From NCBI RefSeq assembly GCF_003226535.1, contig NZ_QKOB01000003.1:248001-312000 (forward strand): a DNA stretch of 64,000 nucleotides. The letters are read 5' to 3'. Made by a program: the position numbers and the translations under genes. This DNA comes from Meiothermus sp. Pnk-1 (GTDB lineage Bacteria > Deinococcota > Deinococci > Deinococcales > Thermaceae). This document shows, piece after piece, positions 26,394-35,244 of the stretch; the stretch's first letter is position 1, and each line of letters opens with the position of its first letter. Under the pieces are notes generated by a model. That model did no database searches. It saw nothing but the letters and a program-made list of their open reading frames with translations, and was not told the DNA's origin.

Positions 26394-27407
26394 TCACCGG
26401 GGGACCTCCTCGCCCCGTCGTATGACTTCGAGGGGCCGTAGGCTACTCGGATCCCAGCTCAGGGTCACCAGGCTCCCGATGTCCAAGCCCACTTCGCCCG
26501 AGGGGGCGATAGCGGTGAGTCGTTGCCCCTCTACCCGCACCTCGTAGCGGGTCTGCGCCCCCAGGTAGTGAATATCCAACAACTCCCCCACCAACCGGTT
26601 GGGCCCTCTTTCGCTACCGGGTTGGATACGGATGCGCTCGGGGCGGAGGGCGTATTTGCCCTCGAGCCCGATCTGGCGGCCCTCGAGCACGTTGGCGCTG
26701 CCCACGAAGCGGGCCACGAACTCGGTCTTGGGGTACTCGTAGAGCCGGCGCGGGGTATCGAGTTGCTCAATACGCCCTTGGTTGAACACGGCCACCCGGT
26801 CGCTCATGGAAAGGGCCTCGCCCTGGTCGTGGGTGACGTAGACGAAGGTGATTCCTAGCTGGCGCTGGAGGGCTTTGAGTTCGATCTGCATCTCCTCGCG
26901 CAGCTTCAGGTCTAAAGCTCCCAGCGGCTCATCCAGCAAAAGTAGCTTGGGTCGGTTGATCAGCGCCCGGGCCAAAGCTACCCGCTGCCGCTGCCCGCCC
27001 GAGAGTTGGCCAGGGCGACGGTCTCCCAAACCGGCAAGCTTAACCAGCTCGAGCATCTCCTCGGCCCGCCGGTAGCGCTCGGCCCGGCCCACCCCCCGCA
27101 CCATCAAGGCGTAGGCCACGTTGTCCCGCACGTTCATGTGGGGAAAGAGCGCGTAGTCTTGAAAGACCGTGTTGACGTCGCGGGCATAGGGGGGGAGTTT
27201 GCTGGCGTCCTGCCCGAACAGGACGATCTGCCCACGCGTAGGGGTCTCGAACCCCCCGATCAGGCGCAAGCAGGTGGTCTTGCCCGAACCGGAAGGCCCC
27301 AGCATGGAGAAGAACTCCCCTGTGTAGATCTCCAGGCTCACGTCGTCCACCGCTCGCACCGAACCAAAGTGACAGGAGAGGTGATGGAGTTCGACAGCGT
27401 TAGACAC
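26394..27407 (-). CDS. ydcT: Polyamine ABC transporter ATP-binding protein (YdcT/PotA type)
   Basis: A 337-residue ATPase with Walker A GPSGSGKTT, Q-loop VFQDYALFPHMNV, signature LSGGQRQRVALARAL, Walker B LLLLDEPLGALD and H-loop VTHDQGEA, plus a TOBE-type C-terminus with ALRPERIRIQPGSE. The open frame extends 64 codons further, but that stretch overlaps the preceding binding-protein gene and has no homology-like content; the GTG at 27407 follows GAGG and begins MSNAVELHHLSCHFGSVRAV, a normal family start. Confidence 0.88.
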   Translation of the reverse strand: MSNAVELHHLSCHFGSVRAVDDVSLEIYTGEFFSMLGPSGSGKTTCLRLIGGFETPTRGQIVLFGQDASKLPPYARDVNTVFQDYALFPHMNVRDNVAYALMVRGVGRAERYRRAEEMLELVKLAGLGDRRPGQLSGGQRQRVALARALINRPKLLLLDEPLGALDLKLREEMQIELKALQRQLGITFVYVTHDQGEALSMSDRVAVFNQGRIEQLDTPRRLYEYPKTEFVARFVGSANVLEGRQIGLEGKYALRPERIRIQPGSERGPNRLVGELLDIHYLGAQTRYEVRVEGQRLTAIAPSGEVGLDIGSLVTLSWDPSSLRPLEVIRRGEEVPR

Positions 27408-27468
27408 GGGATCAACCTCGGGTGCGGGAAACAGCGGCAAAGCAGCCACCAACCGGCCCTTTCTCCCG

Positions 27469-28629
27469 CTATCTTCCCCCTTGGATCGCCACGTAATCCG
27501 AAACCCATCGGCTATACGGAACGCACTTCCCGCCTTGGCTTTTACAAGAGGCGATGGGGGTCTTCCAGAAGTAGATCTTGTCGAAGTCCTGGTAGCCATT
27601 GGCTTTGCAACCTTCCGCCCCCAAGAGCTTGCTGGCCGTACAGCCCTGCGGGACTACCGGGTTCGAGCCGAACCAGGCCGCCACATCGCCTTGTACCTTG
27701 GGGTTGAGGCTCCACTCGAGCCACTTGTAGGCGCAGTTAGGGTTCTTGGCGTCGGCGTGCATCATGGTGGTATCGGCCCAGCCGGTAGCCCCCTCCTTGG
27801 GAACCACGCTATCGATGGGTTGCTTGTTGGCCTTGAGGGTGTTCACCTGGAAGGGCCAGGTCGGTGCGGCCACCACGCCTTCGTTGGTAAAGTCCTGCAC
27901 CTGGGCGTTGGCGTCGTTCCAGTAGCGCTGCACCAAGGCGCGCTGCTGGCGCAGCAGCTTCAGGGCCTCTTGATACTGGGCCTCGGTGAGTTCATAGGGG
28001 TCTTTGATGCCCAGCTCGGGCTTGGTCTTCATCAGGTAAAGCGCCGCGTCGGCGATGTAGATGGGGCCGTAGTAGGCCTGAATGCGGCCTTTGTTGGACT
28101 TGCCGTCGGGCAAGGTCATCTCCTCGAAGACCACCTTCCAGCTATCCGGAGGGGTGGGAAAAACCTTGGTGTTGTAGGCCAGCACGTTCAGACCGAACTG
28201 GTAAGGTACCCCGTAACGCACCCCGTTTACCGTGTACCAAGGCGCATTGACCAACCGCTTGTCCAGGTTCTTGGTGCTAGGGATGAGGTTCCAATTGATG
28301 GGCTGGACCTTGTTGCCGTAGACGAGCCGCAAGGAGGCATCCCCCGAGGCGGTCACCAGGTCGTAGCCGCCCTGGTTCATCAGGGCTACCATCTCGTCGG
28401 AGGAGCCCGCCACCTTAACATTCACCTTGCAGCCGGTGGCTTTTTCAAAGGGGGTGACCCAGTCGTAGGCTTTGTCGCTCGAGCCGTTTTCGATATACCC
28501 AGCCCAGGCGATGATGTTGAGCTTGCCCTCGGTTTTGCCCAATGACTGCTTGGCCCGGTTGGCTGGAAGCTGGGCCATCGAAACGCTAGCCATGAGTACC
28601 AAACCCCACACCCACCATCGTCTTTGCAT
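27469..28629 (-). CDS. ydcS: Polyamine ABC transporter substrate-binding protein (YdcS type)
   Basis: A 386-residue periplasmic binding protein. The ATG at 28629 follows AAAGGAGGGAACGC and opens with a signal peptide (MQRRWWVWGLVLMASVSMAQ); a longer frame upstream is discarded. LNIIAWAGYIENGSSDKAYDWVTPFEKATGCKV is the YdcS/PotD-like beginning. The C-terminal part holds several cysteines (NCAYKW, QGCTAS, EGCKANG, ASCKSQGGKC), consistent with disulfides in the periplasm. It heads the minus-strand ydcSTUV-patD operon, with a LysR box in its promoter region. Confidence 0.87.
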   Translation of the reverse strand: MQRRWWVWGLVLMASVSMAQLPANRAKQSLGKTEGKLNIIAWAGYIENGSSDKAYDWVTPFEKATGCKVNVKVAGSSDEMVALMNQGGYDLVTASGDASLRLVYGNKVQPINWNLIPSTKNLDKRLVNAPWYTVNGVRYGVPYQFGLNVLAYNTKVFPTPPDSWKVVFEEMTLPDGKSNKGRIQAYYGPIYIADAALYLMKTKPELGIKDPYELTEAQYQEALKLLRQQRALVQRYWNDANAQVQDFTNEGVVAAPTWPFQVNTLKANKQPIDSVVPKEGATGWADTTMMHADAKNPNCAYKWLEWSLNPKVQGDVAAWFGSNPVVPQGCTASKLLGAEGCKANGYQDFDKIYFWKTPIASCKSQGGKCVPYSRWVSDYVAIQGGR

Positions 28630-28760
28630 GCGTTCCCTCCTTTGTTCTGGGCTAAATGGCGACACCCCGCCCTTAGCCACGCCGAATACGGGTTGTCGTA
28701 CTGTGGCCAAGAATATCCAGCCTATAGCGGCCCTACAAGCCAGTCCAGGGAATGGGAGAT

Positions 28761-28775
28761 ATCGGAAAAAGAGAT
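28761..28775. promoter_or_regulatory. LysR-type box ATC-N9-GAT upstream of ydcS
   Basis: ATC at 28761-28763 and GAT at 28773-28775 are exactly 9 bases apart, inside the larger inverted repeat ATATC...GATAT. ATC-N9-GAT is a classic LysR-type core. It lies about 130 bp upstream of ydcS and just after the stop of the LysR gene, so it is a likely binding site for that regulator. Confidence 0.5.
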
Positions 28776-28785
28776 ATTGAAAGGT

Positions 28786-29706
28786 TCAGAACCTAAACAG
28801 CGCGTCTTGATCCTGTATCCTGGCGTGTTCCGCCACAATGACCAAGAATTGCCGAGCCGTCTCGGAGAGGGCACTGCCCCGGCGCCATGCCACCCCGATC
28901 TCGAGCCTGGGCAACTCCTCCAGCAAAGGCCGCGACTCGAGCCTATCCCCTTCCAAGCTCCAAGGACGGTACATCAGGTTGGGCAGCACCGCTACCCCAA
29001 TTCCCACCGCCACCAAGCTGCGCATGGCCTCGATGGAATCGGTGCGCACGGCGATCTTGGGAAAGCGGCTTAGGCGGTATATCTGCTGGGTGACTTCCTC
29101 GAGCTCGTCGTTTTTGAGGGCCAAAAAGCGCTCAGGGTGAAGCTCCTCGAGCCGGATCGCCTCTTTTTGGGCTAAGGGATGGTTGGCCGCCAACCAGACC
29201 CGCCACGGCGAGCGCAAGAGGGTGCGGGTCTCGAGGGCCTGTTTGTCCACATTCGAGACGTCCATCACCGCCACGTCGAGCTCGCCACCGATGAGCAGAT
29301 GCTCTATATAGCCCCGCCGATCCTCGACGATCGAAACCTCCACCCCGGGAAAAACCCGCTCGAAGCGGTCCAACAGGTAGGGCAGATAGTAGGCTGTGAC
29401 CAGGCTGGTAACCCCTAAGTTGAGCTTGCCGGTCACGGTATCGGGCCGCTCACGGATGGCCTGCTCAGCGTTGCGCAAGGTGGCCAGCACCTCATGGGCG
29501 TGGCGCAAGAACTGGTGCCCAGCGTGGGTCAGCACCATACCGCGCGCATGCCGGGTGAAGAGTTCGGCGCCCAGGGTGTCCTCGAGCTTCTTGATGGCCT
29601 CGGTGACCACCGACTGGGTGACGTTGAGGGAGGTAAGGGCCCTGGAGATCGAACCCGATTCGGCCACCGCGATGAAGTACACCAACTGTTTGAGCGATAT
29701 CTGCAT
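28786..29706 (-). CDS. LysR-family transcriptional regulator
   Basis: A 306-residue LysR regulator. The N-terminal winged helix-turn-helix is at about residues 1-60 (SISRALTSLNVTQSVVTEAIKKLEDTLG, quoted in parts), then a linker helix and a periplasmic-binding-like effector domain with GKLNLGVTSLVTAYYLPYLL and VAVGIGVAVLPNLMY. It lies directly upstream of the ydcSTUV-patD operon in the same orientation and is the most likely activator of polyamine uptake and oxidation. Effector unknown. Confidence 0.9.
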   Translation of the reverse strand: MQISLKQLVYFIAVAESGSISRALTSLNVTQSVVTEAIKKLEDTLGAELFTRHARGMVLTHAGHQFLRHAHEVLATLRNAEQAIRERPDTVTGKLNLGVTSLVTAYYLPYLLDRFERVFPGVEVSIVEDRRGYIEHLLIGGELDVAVMDVSNVDKQALETRTLLRSPWRVWLAANHPLAQKEAIRLEELHPERFLALKNDELEEVTQQIYRLSRFPKIAVRTDSIEAMRSLVAVGIGVAVLPNLMYRPWSLEGDRLESRPLLEELPRLEIGVAWRRGSALSETARQFLVIVAEHARIQDQDALFRF

Positions 29707-29721
29707 ATCCAGGACTTCCTA

Positions 29722-29734
29722 TCGGTATTACCGA
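29722..29734. promoter_or_regulatory. Inverted repeat in the lysR-type gene promoter
   Basis: TCGGTA (29722-29727) and TACCGA (29729-29734) form a perfect inverted repeat around one base, 16 bp before the LysR start. With its flanks it reads ATC-N9-GAA, close to the ATC-N9-GAT box before ydcS, so it fits an autoregulatory site. Confidence 0.45.
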
Positions 29735-29848
29735 AAGCTATTATCCCCCAAAAGCTTGCCATTGACTTCCTGCGGCAGGCTGCCCTTGGAGTGTATCCGT
29801 AAGCCAAGCTACTCTAGGTCTCGATGATCTAAAGTACCCTACCACCGC

Positions 29849-30130
29849 ATGAAAGCCATCTGGAACGGGCAGGTCATCGCGGAGAGCGACCAGACCATCG
29901 TAGTCGAAGGCAATCACTACTTTCCTCCCGAGAGCGTACGGCAGGAGTTCTTGCAGGACTCGCCCACCCACACCACCTGCCCCTGGAAAGGCACAGCGAG
30001 TTACTACAACTTGGTGGTAGACGGGCAGATCAACAAGGACGCAGCCTGGTACTACCCCACGCCCAAGGACGCCGCGAAGCAGATCAAGGGGTACATTGCG
30101 TTCTGGCGAGGGGTGCAAGTAATCCCGTAA
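29849..30130 (+). CDS. DUF427 domain protein
   Basis: A 93-residue protein that is a complete DUF427 domain: MKAIWNGQVIAESD, then the core VEGNHYFPPESV, TTCPWKGTASYYN and the end AAWYYPTPKDAAKQIKGYIAFW. The family is widespread and of unknown biochemical role. It is divergent from the LysR gene, with no clear Shine-Dalgarno; TAAAGT about 13 bases before the ATG could be its -10 box. Confidence 0.88.
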   Translation: MKAIWNGQVIAESDQTIVVEGNHYFPPESVRQEFLQDSPTHTTCPWKGTASYYNLVVDGQINKDAAWYYPTPKDAAKQIKGYIAFWRGVQVIP

Positions 30131-30175
30131 CTGGCCAGACGCCCCATCTCCGCCTTTTGCCTCGCCCCTACCCCG

Positions 30176-30181
30176 TAAAAT
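30176..30181 (+). promoter_or_regulatory. Leaderless-type -10 box before the 30188 gene
   Basis: TAAAAT is followed by 6 bases and then the ATG, with no ribosome-binding site, a textbook leaderless arrangement. Confidence 0.5.
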
Positions 30182-30187
30182 ACCGTT

Positions 30188-30598
30188 ATGGAAGTGATTG
30201 GCCTTCGCGGTGCACCCCAACATACCCTCGAGGCCCTCCAGGAGGCCTTGAAAGGCGCGCGCTTTCCCGAACTCATCGTCACCTTCGTGACCGACTGGCA
30301 GGATCAGCGGAACAAGGCCCGCTACGCGGTATTCGTGCGCAGCAGTAAACATTCGCTGCTCACCATGGACGCTTTCGGCCCAGCCTTCGGCCCCGAGGGG
30401 GATCAAGCCCTAAGCGAACTGGTGCACTGGCTAGAAGAAAAGGGAGTACATAAGTGGTACGAGTCGGTGGTACCTCCTTCGGAATACGCCGCCCTATTCG
30501 AGACCGACCCTGACGAGGTGCACCGCCAACTGGTGGCTAACGCTAACCCCAGCGACCCCGCACTGTATACCCATAGGGGCTACACCAGCCGGATGTGA
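30188..30598 (+). CDS. Conserved-looking hypothetical protein
   Basis: A 136-residue acidic soluble protein with no signal peptide or membrane segment. I do not recognise a family. Codon use (GC-rich third positions, CTCGAG) is like its neighbours and the promoter is of leaderless type, so it is probably real. Central motifs are RNKARYAVFVRSSKHSLLTMDAFG and a WYESVVPPSEYAALFE region. It sits 57 bp after DUF427 on the same strand. Confidence 0.7.
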   Translation: MEVIGLRGAPQHTLEALQEALKGARFPELIVTFVTDWQDQRNKARYAVFVRSSKHSLLTMDAFGPAFGPEGDQALSELVHWLEEKGVHKWYESVVPPSEYAALFETDPDEVHRQLVANANPSDPALYTHRGYTSRM

Positions 30599-30742
30599 CG
30601 GCAACGGTAATACTGGGGAGCGCACCCCGCGGAGAGACCCCGGCTAGCCTCAGGTGAGGTCCGGCGAAACCTCGCCCACGGGCCCGGTCACAGGCGATCC
30701 GCCGACACAAAGCACGCGGGCCACCTTGGAGAAGCGCCCCGC

Positions 30743-31072
30743 TCAGACGTTGAAACCAAACATCCGCATCTGCCGCTTACCGTCCTCGGTCATCCTGGCG
30801 GGTGTCCAGGGTGGAGACCAGACGAACTCCACGTTCACGGAGTTCACCCCAGCCAGCCGCATTACCGCGATCTCCGCATCGGCCTTGACGATATCCTGGG
30901 CCGGACAGCCGATGGCGGTGAGGGTCATGGTGATCTCTACCTCTCCGTTTTCCTTGACCTCCACGTCGTAGACCAAGCCCAAGTCCACCACGTTGACGGG
31001 AATCTCCGGGTCCTTGACTACCTTGAGGGCTTCCAGTACCTGTTCCTTGGTGGGCAAAACCGCTTCGCTCAT
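30743..31072 (-). CDS. MIP18/DUF59-family Fe-S cluster assembly factor (SufT/PaaD-like)
   Basis: A 109-residue DUF59 protein: VLEALKVVKDPEIPVNVVDLGLVYDV is the family opening and MTLTAIGCPAQDI holds the conserved cysteine. The C-terminus VEFVWSPPWTPARMTEDGKRQM matches the iron-sulfur assembly branch. Such proteins help mature Fe-S enzymes. It is a single gene here, with the large exported protease gene downstream on the same strand only after 31113-33773. Confidence 0.88.
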   Translation of the reverse strand: MSEAVLPTKEQVLEALKVVKDPEIPVNVVDLGLVYDVEVKENGEVEITMTLTAIGCPAQDIVKADAEIAVMRLAGVNSVNVEFVWSPPWTPARMTEDGKRQMRMFGFNV

Positions 31073-31112
31073 CCTCGTATCCTACCGGAATTCGCCCTGG
31101 CTAGGGAGGGGC

Positions 31113-33773
31113 TTAGTAGGGTAGCGGGGCAGCCAGAGCCGCATACAGCTTAGGGGCCATCTCCCCAGGGGAGTAGGCGATGCCCCCCACCAATCCAACC
31201 TGAACCCCGGACACGCTGAGCGAGGCCCCTAGCTCTACGCCAAAACCGTAGCGGAAACCCTGCTGGGTCCAGCCCGCATCGGTAAAGAGCCCCATCCAGG
31301 TATCGTCCACGAAACCTACGATGGGTAGCCTCCGCTCGATGGGCACCAATGGGAAGTCCCACTGCAGTGAGCCCACTACACCCAGCGGTCCTGTCAGCTC
31401 ACCTGCATCCAAGCCGCGCAGCGCAAAGCGGCCGTAAGGCCCTCCCAGGGTGATCTGGTCAGCGGCCAGGGGCGCCTTGCTGTACCCCCCGGCCAGGCGC
31501 AGGTTGATCCGCTGCCCTCCAGGGGAGGTCCAGCGCAGGCTGCCGGAGCACTCCGCCTCGAGCCCACCCCAGCCTCCTATCCCCTCGCGAAAGTATCCGC
31601 CACCTTGCAGATCCAACCGCATCGCCGTCCGCAGTTCCTCCCGCCGCCAGGAAAAGTTGGTGGTGTAGGCGGCCTCGAGGGCATGCTTGGTCGGCAAGGT
31701 AGGGGAACGGGCATCGCGGGCATAGCGCAGGTCCAAACCAAAGCGGCTGAACTCCAGGCGCTGAAGGTTGTAGGGTCCATTGCCCTCGAGCTGCAATGAG
31801 ATATCCGGCGGGAACTGACGGTTGGTGTAGCGAAGGTCGTACACCGGCCAACCCTGGGCGGCATTCCACCCCGCAATCACCACGTAGCCATGCTGCCCGA
31901 CAGGATCAGCTCCCTGCAGGTAAACTCCGGCCCCACCGGCTACCGGATAAGGCAGCCAGAAATGGGGGGCCAGCAGGGCGAGGGCGTCGTACGGCCGTGC
32001 CGGAAGGGATTTTGGCGCAAGCTCCGCGGCCACCGGTTCCCTGGGGCGTTCGATCGGCTCCCAGGTAGAAGGGTCGTAGGGCATGCGGTAGAGGTCGTAG
32101 CCCCTCGAAGCGTAGCCGACAAATAGCAAGCTCGCCCCTTGCACCACCGGGAAGAAGGCCCCGGTGAGCACGTTGCTGACCTGGAAAAAGCGTCCATCGC
32201 CAAGCCGATAGGCGTAAAGGTTGTAGACCCGGCCCGGGTCAGAGCTGAAAAGAATGTACTGGCCATCGGGGCTCCAGCTCGGGTCGGAATCTTGGTAGCG
32301 GTCTTGAGTAAGCCGGGTGAGCTCGAGGGAGTCCAAACTGAGCAAATAGAGGTCCTGAAACCCATCCTCGGTTTGCAGCGCCAGGGCCAGGGTTTTCCCG
32401 TCAGGCGAGACGGCCAGCGAATGGACGGAGGCCCCGAGGGGGAACCCGGGCGAGGTGGGATGGGCGAAATCCAGCACCTGCTCCCCACCCCCTAGCCCAG
32501 GCCGCAAGACCTCGAGCCGAGCCGAACCATCAGGGTTGTTGGCCGCGTAGAAGATGCGCCCATCCGGGGCGTAGCTGGCCGCGTAGGCGCGCTCGCCCTG
32601 GGTTAGCCGGGTCTCATGGCCCGATCCCAGGTCGTAGCGGAAGAGGTCCCGCTGCCCCGAAGCCAGAAGCTTGCTGTAGACCAACGAGTTGCCCTCGGGC
32701 GACCAGGTGGGTGAAGCCACCGTCCCATCCGAAATCAGCTCGCGATCCTCCCCGGCCAAAAGGCGCAATCCCGCCCGCTCCGGGCTCGAGTGAACGTACG
32801 CGATCCCACCGGGACCCACCGCGGGAAAGCCCGCGTAATATCCCCGGTGAGTGAGGGGCTGAGCCTCACTCACCCCAGTCTCCCCTCGCTTCGCTCGGCG
32901 AAAATACGCCTCGCGGATCGCTGCGATTTCCTGGGCGAACTGCTGGGAAAGCCAGCCGGTAAAATCGTCATACAGAGCGTCCAAACCCTTGCCGGTCACC
33001 GCGTATAAGGCCGCTTCCAGGTCACCGCCCGCGCTCAGGCCATCGGAGAGCTGGCGCAGGGTCTTTGGACCATAGGTAGCCTCGAGGTAGTAGAGAAACC
33101 AGGAGGTGTAGTTGTAAACCAGCAGCCCTGGAGCGGGCCAGGACCGGCGGGAGTAGACCTGGGTGGTCTGGTCGAGAGGGGGAAACTCACCGTCCAGCAC
33201 CATCTGCCGCAGCATCATCCGGGTTCGGGCATCGTTGAGGCGGGACTCGCCCTGGGTTTTGAACTTCTCGTACACCGCCAAGCCCTCGATGAAGGACTGG
33301 GGCTTGGCCGCGTTGGGAGCCACGATCCGGCCAAAGGTGCGGCGGAGGGTGGCGAAAGGCCCGCGGGCTTGGGTCAGATCCACCATATGCACCAGCTCGT
33401 GGAAGATGACCATGCGCAGCCAGCCCAAGCGCATGTTGAAATCGTCTGAGCCGCGGGCACGCGCGGTGTAGATGACCAATCGGTTCCCTACCGGATCGGC
33501 GAAGCCGTTAGAAAAATCGGGGCCTTCTTCGATCACCACATCGAGCTTGGGCGGGGCCTCGCCAAACTGCTCGAGGAGGGTGGCGTAAGCCTCTTCAGCG
33601 ATTGCGGCGGCCCGCCCGGCCAACGCCTCGAGGCCTTGTGGGAAATGAAGGCGAAAGTGCAAGGTCTCGAGCGTCATCCAGCCCTGGCGAGGGTCAGGGC
33701 CTTCGGTTTGGGCTAGGCCAAAAGCCAGCAGCGCCAGGCTCAGGATCAGGCGGAATCCCCACCTCATGAGCAC
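31113..33773 (-). CDS. Exported metalloprotease - TolB-like propeller - beta-barrel fusion
   Basis: An 886-residue protein with three parts. After a signal peptide (about 1-21) comes a gluzincin-like peptidase with HELVH (125-129) and the downstream E163 in FIEGLAVYE. From about residue 330 to 600 there are PD40/TolB-type propeller repeats (PTWSPEGNSLVYS, SPDGKTLALALQ, PSWSPDGQYILFSSD). The last ~270 residues are alternating beta strands rich in Gly and aromatics (PYGRFALRGLDAGELTGPLG), ending in Tyr, as in Omp85-like outer-membrane barrels. GTG start with GAGGGA nearby, 12 bp after the amidase stop, so the pair is probably coupled. Substrate unknown. Confidence 0.8.
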   Translation of the reverse strand: MLMRWGFRLILSLALLAFGLAQTEGPDPRQGWMTLETLHFRLHFPQGLEALAGRAAAIAEEAYATLLEQFGEAPPKLDVVIEEGPDFSNGFADPVGNRLVIYTARARGSDDFNMRLGWLRMVIFHELVHMVDLTQARGPFATLRRTFGRIVAPNAAKPQSFIEGLAVYEKFKTQGESRLNDARTRMMLRQMVLDGEFPPLDQTTQVYSRRSWPAPGLLVYNYTSWFLYYLEATYGPKTLRQLSDGLSAGGDLEAALYAVTGKGLDALYDDFTGWLSQQFAQEIAAIREAYFRRAKRGETGVSEAQPLTHRGYYAGFPAVGPGGIAYVHSSPERAGLRLLAGEDRELISDGTVASPTWSPEGNSLVYSKLLASGQRDLFRYDLGSGHETRLTQGERAYAASYAPDGRIFYAANNPDGSARLEVLRPGLGGGEQVLDFAHPTSPGFPLGASVHSLAVSPDGKTLALALQTEDGFQDLYLLSLDSLELTRLTQDRYQDSDPSWSPDGQYILFSSDPGRVYNLYAYRLGDGRFFQVSNVLTGAFFPVVQGASLLFVGYASRGYDLYRMPYDPSTWEPIERPREPVAAELAPKSLPARPYDALALLAPHFWLPYPVAGGAGVYLQGADPVGQHGYVVIAGWNAAQGWPVYDLRYTNRQFPPDISLQLEGNGPYNLQRLEFSRFGLDLRYARDARSPTLPTKHALEAAYTTNFSWRREELRTAMRLDLQGGGYFREGIGGWGGLEAECSGSLRWTSPGGQRINLRLAGGYSKAPLAADQITLGGPYGRFALRGLDAGELTGPLGVVGSLQWDFPLVPIERRLPIVGFVDDTWMGLFTDAGWTQQGFRYGFGVELGASLSVSGVQVGLVGGIAYSPGEMAPKLYAALAAPLPY

Positions 33774-33785
33774 GAGTCTATCCCT

Positions 33786-35111
33786 CTACTGCCCTGGGTA
33801 ATCGTTCTCCAGGTACTCCAGCACTCCCCGCGCGATTCCATAGGCTAAGCGCTCGAGGTAGTCGGGGTTGCGCAGGTTGACCCCTTCGATGGGGTGGGTG
33901 ACATAACCAACCTCCACCAGAATTGAAGGAACCGGGGCGAATTTGTTGACGTAGAAGTCGGCTACCCGCACCCCGCGGCCCGTAGCGGTGCTCGAGCTGA
34001 GCAGATACGACATCACCTTGACGGCAAGCCCTTGCGAGAGAGAAACGCGCTGGCTGGCGCTGATCGTGGGAAGCAGGGCTGGCAGGGTGGACGGGGGGGA
34101 AATGGGGGCAATTCCTTCAGTAGCCTCCCCCACGACAGCGGAGTCAAACCCATCGGACATCACGCCTGCATTGGGTGGGGCTTGGGCCGGCGGGGGGGCA
34201 GCGGCAGGTGACGTGCTTTCCGCAGGAGAAGCCGAAGCAATCGGAAGCGGGGGCGTAGCGACGACCGGGGCGACCGCCCCAGGGTCGGTAGGCGGGACCG
34301 CCCGGGCGATCTGGGAAACGTCGGGCCAGAGTGGGGCAGCCAAGGGGTAAAGAGGCTTCGCCGCGGGGCCGAAGTAGTAGACCTCGAGCCCGCACCACTC
34401 CTCGGCCTTGGCGGGTGGAGCGGCGTTGGCGTGGATCGAGACGTAGAGGGTTTGGCCCTTGGCCAACGCCAGCCGCGCGGCCAAGTCGGTGCGCTTGTCG
34501 GCGGAGAGCGCCCTGTCCTCGCTACGGGTCAGGGTCACCCCTACGCCCGCGGCCTGCAAATAGTCCGCCACCCGCTTGGCTATCTGGAGGGTCACCTCTT
34601 TCTCGACGACATAGCCTATGGCCCCGGGATCAGGGCCGCCATGCCCCGGATCCAAAACTACCCCGAAACGCTTGCCGCTGGCCTTGACGAAGCGGAAAGG
34701 AGGAAGGGCCTCCAGCGGAATCAACCCCACAAAAGCCCCTGAGAGATCCAGCACCAGCCGCTGCCCATCCCCGCCGAGGGCGGGCAACCGCGAGAGCCTG
34801 TACCCCCAGCCCGGCCCCACCCCCTGTGGGGTGAGCAAGGTCAGCACGGCATCAGAGCCTTTTTGCTCCAGAGCATATCCGGTGAGTTCGGGCAAACCGA
34901 TCTGGGCGATGGCCGGGATCACCGCCTGCCCCGGCAGGGTAATGCGCAGGGCCGGGCCCAAAGGCTCGAGGGTATAGGTCACCCCCGGCGGGAGGTCGAG
35001 CACCACACGGGTATAGCCGGGATGGTGGCCAACCCGGGGGGTGAGGAGCTCCCCCCAGGCCACCCCTCCCATCACCAAGCTCCATATCGCCGCTCGTAAA
35101 CAACGCCTCAT
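33786..35111 (-). CDS. N-acetylmuramoyl-L-alanine amidase (Amidase_3) with AMIN-like domain
   Basis: A 441-residue exported cell-wall hydrolase that cleaves the amide between MurNAc and the stem peptide. Signal peptide about 1-20, an AMIN-like beta domain (about 22-130), then Amidase_3 with zinc ligands H157 in LDPGHGGPD, E170/E172 in VVEKEVT and H227 in YVSIHANA, and the catalytic E in ILVEVGYVTH. Between about residues 250 and 355 there is a low-complexity insertion rich in Pro, Ala and Ser that interrupts the catalytic domain. It is followed closely by the protease-propeller-barrel gene. Confidence 0.92.
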   Translation of the reverse strand: MRRCLRAAIWSLVMGGVAWGELLTPRVGHHPGYTRVVLDLPPGVTYTLEPLGPALRITLPGQAVIPAIAQIGLPELTGYALEQKGSDAVLTLLTPQGVGPGWGYRLSRLPALGGDGQRLVLDLSGAFVGLIPLEALPPFRFVKASGKRFGVVLDPGHGGPDPGAIGYVVEKEVTLQIAKRVADYLQAAGVGVTLTRSEDRALSADKRTDLAARLALAKGQTLYVSIHANAAPPAKAEEWCGLEVYYFGPAAKPLYPLAAPLWPDVSQIARAVPPTDPGAVAPVVATPPLPIASASPAESTSPAAAPPPAQAPPNAGVMSDGFDSAVVGEATEGIAPISPPSTLPALLPTISASQRVSLSQGLAVKVMSYLLSSSTATGRGVRVADFYVNKFAPVPSILVEVGYVTHPIEGVNLRNPDYLERLAYGIARGVLEYLENDYPGQ

Positions 35112-35244
35112 GGCAACGGGGGCAGTTTACCCATTCCCCGGGCCCGCTCAGGTGAATTTAGCGCCGCTGCAATTTAATGCTGCGCCGTCGAGGCGTGAAC
35201 CCTCACAGCAGTTCTAACGCGCAGCGAGTAGATTGGAGCTCGCC

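Noticed and set aside
26394-27599. Longer start for the ydcT-like ATPase
   Set aside because: The extra 64 codons overlap ydcS and lack family similarity; GTG at 27407 has a ribosome-binding site.
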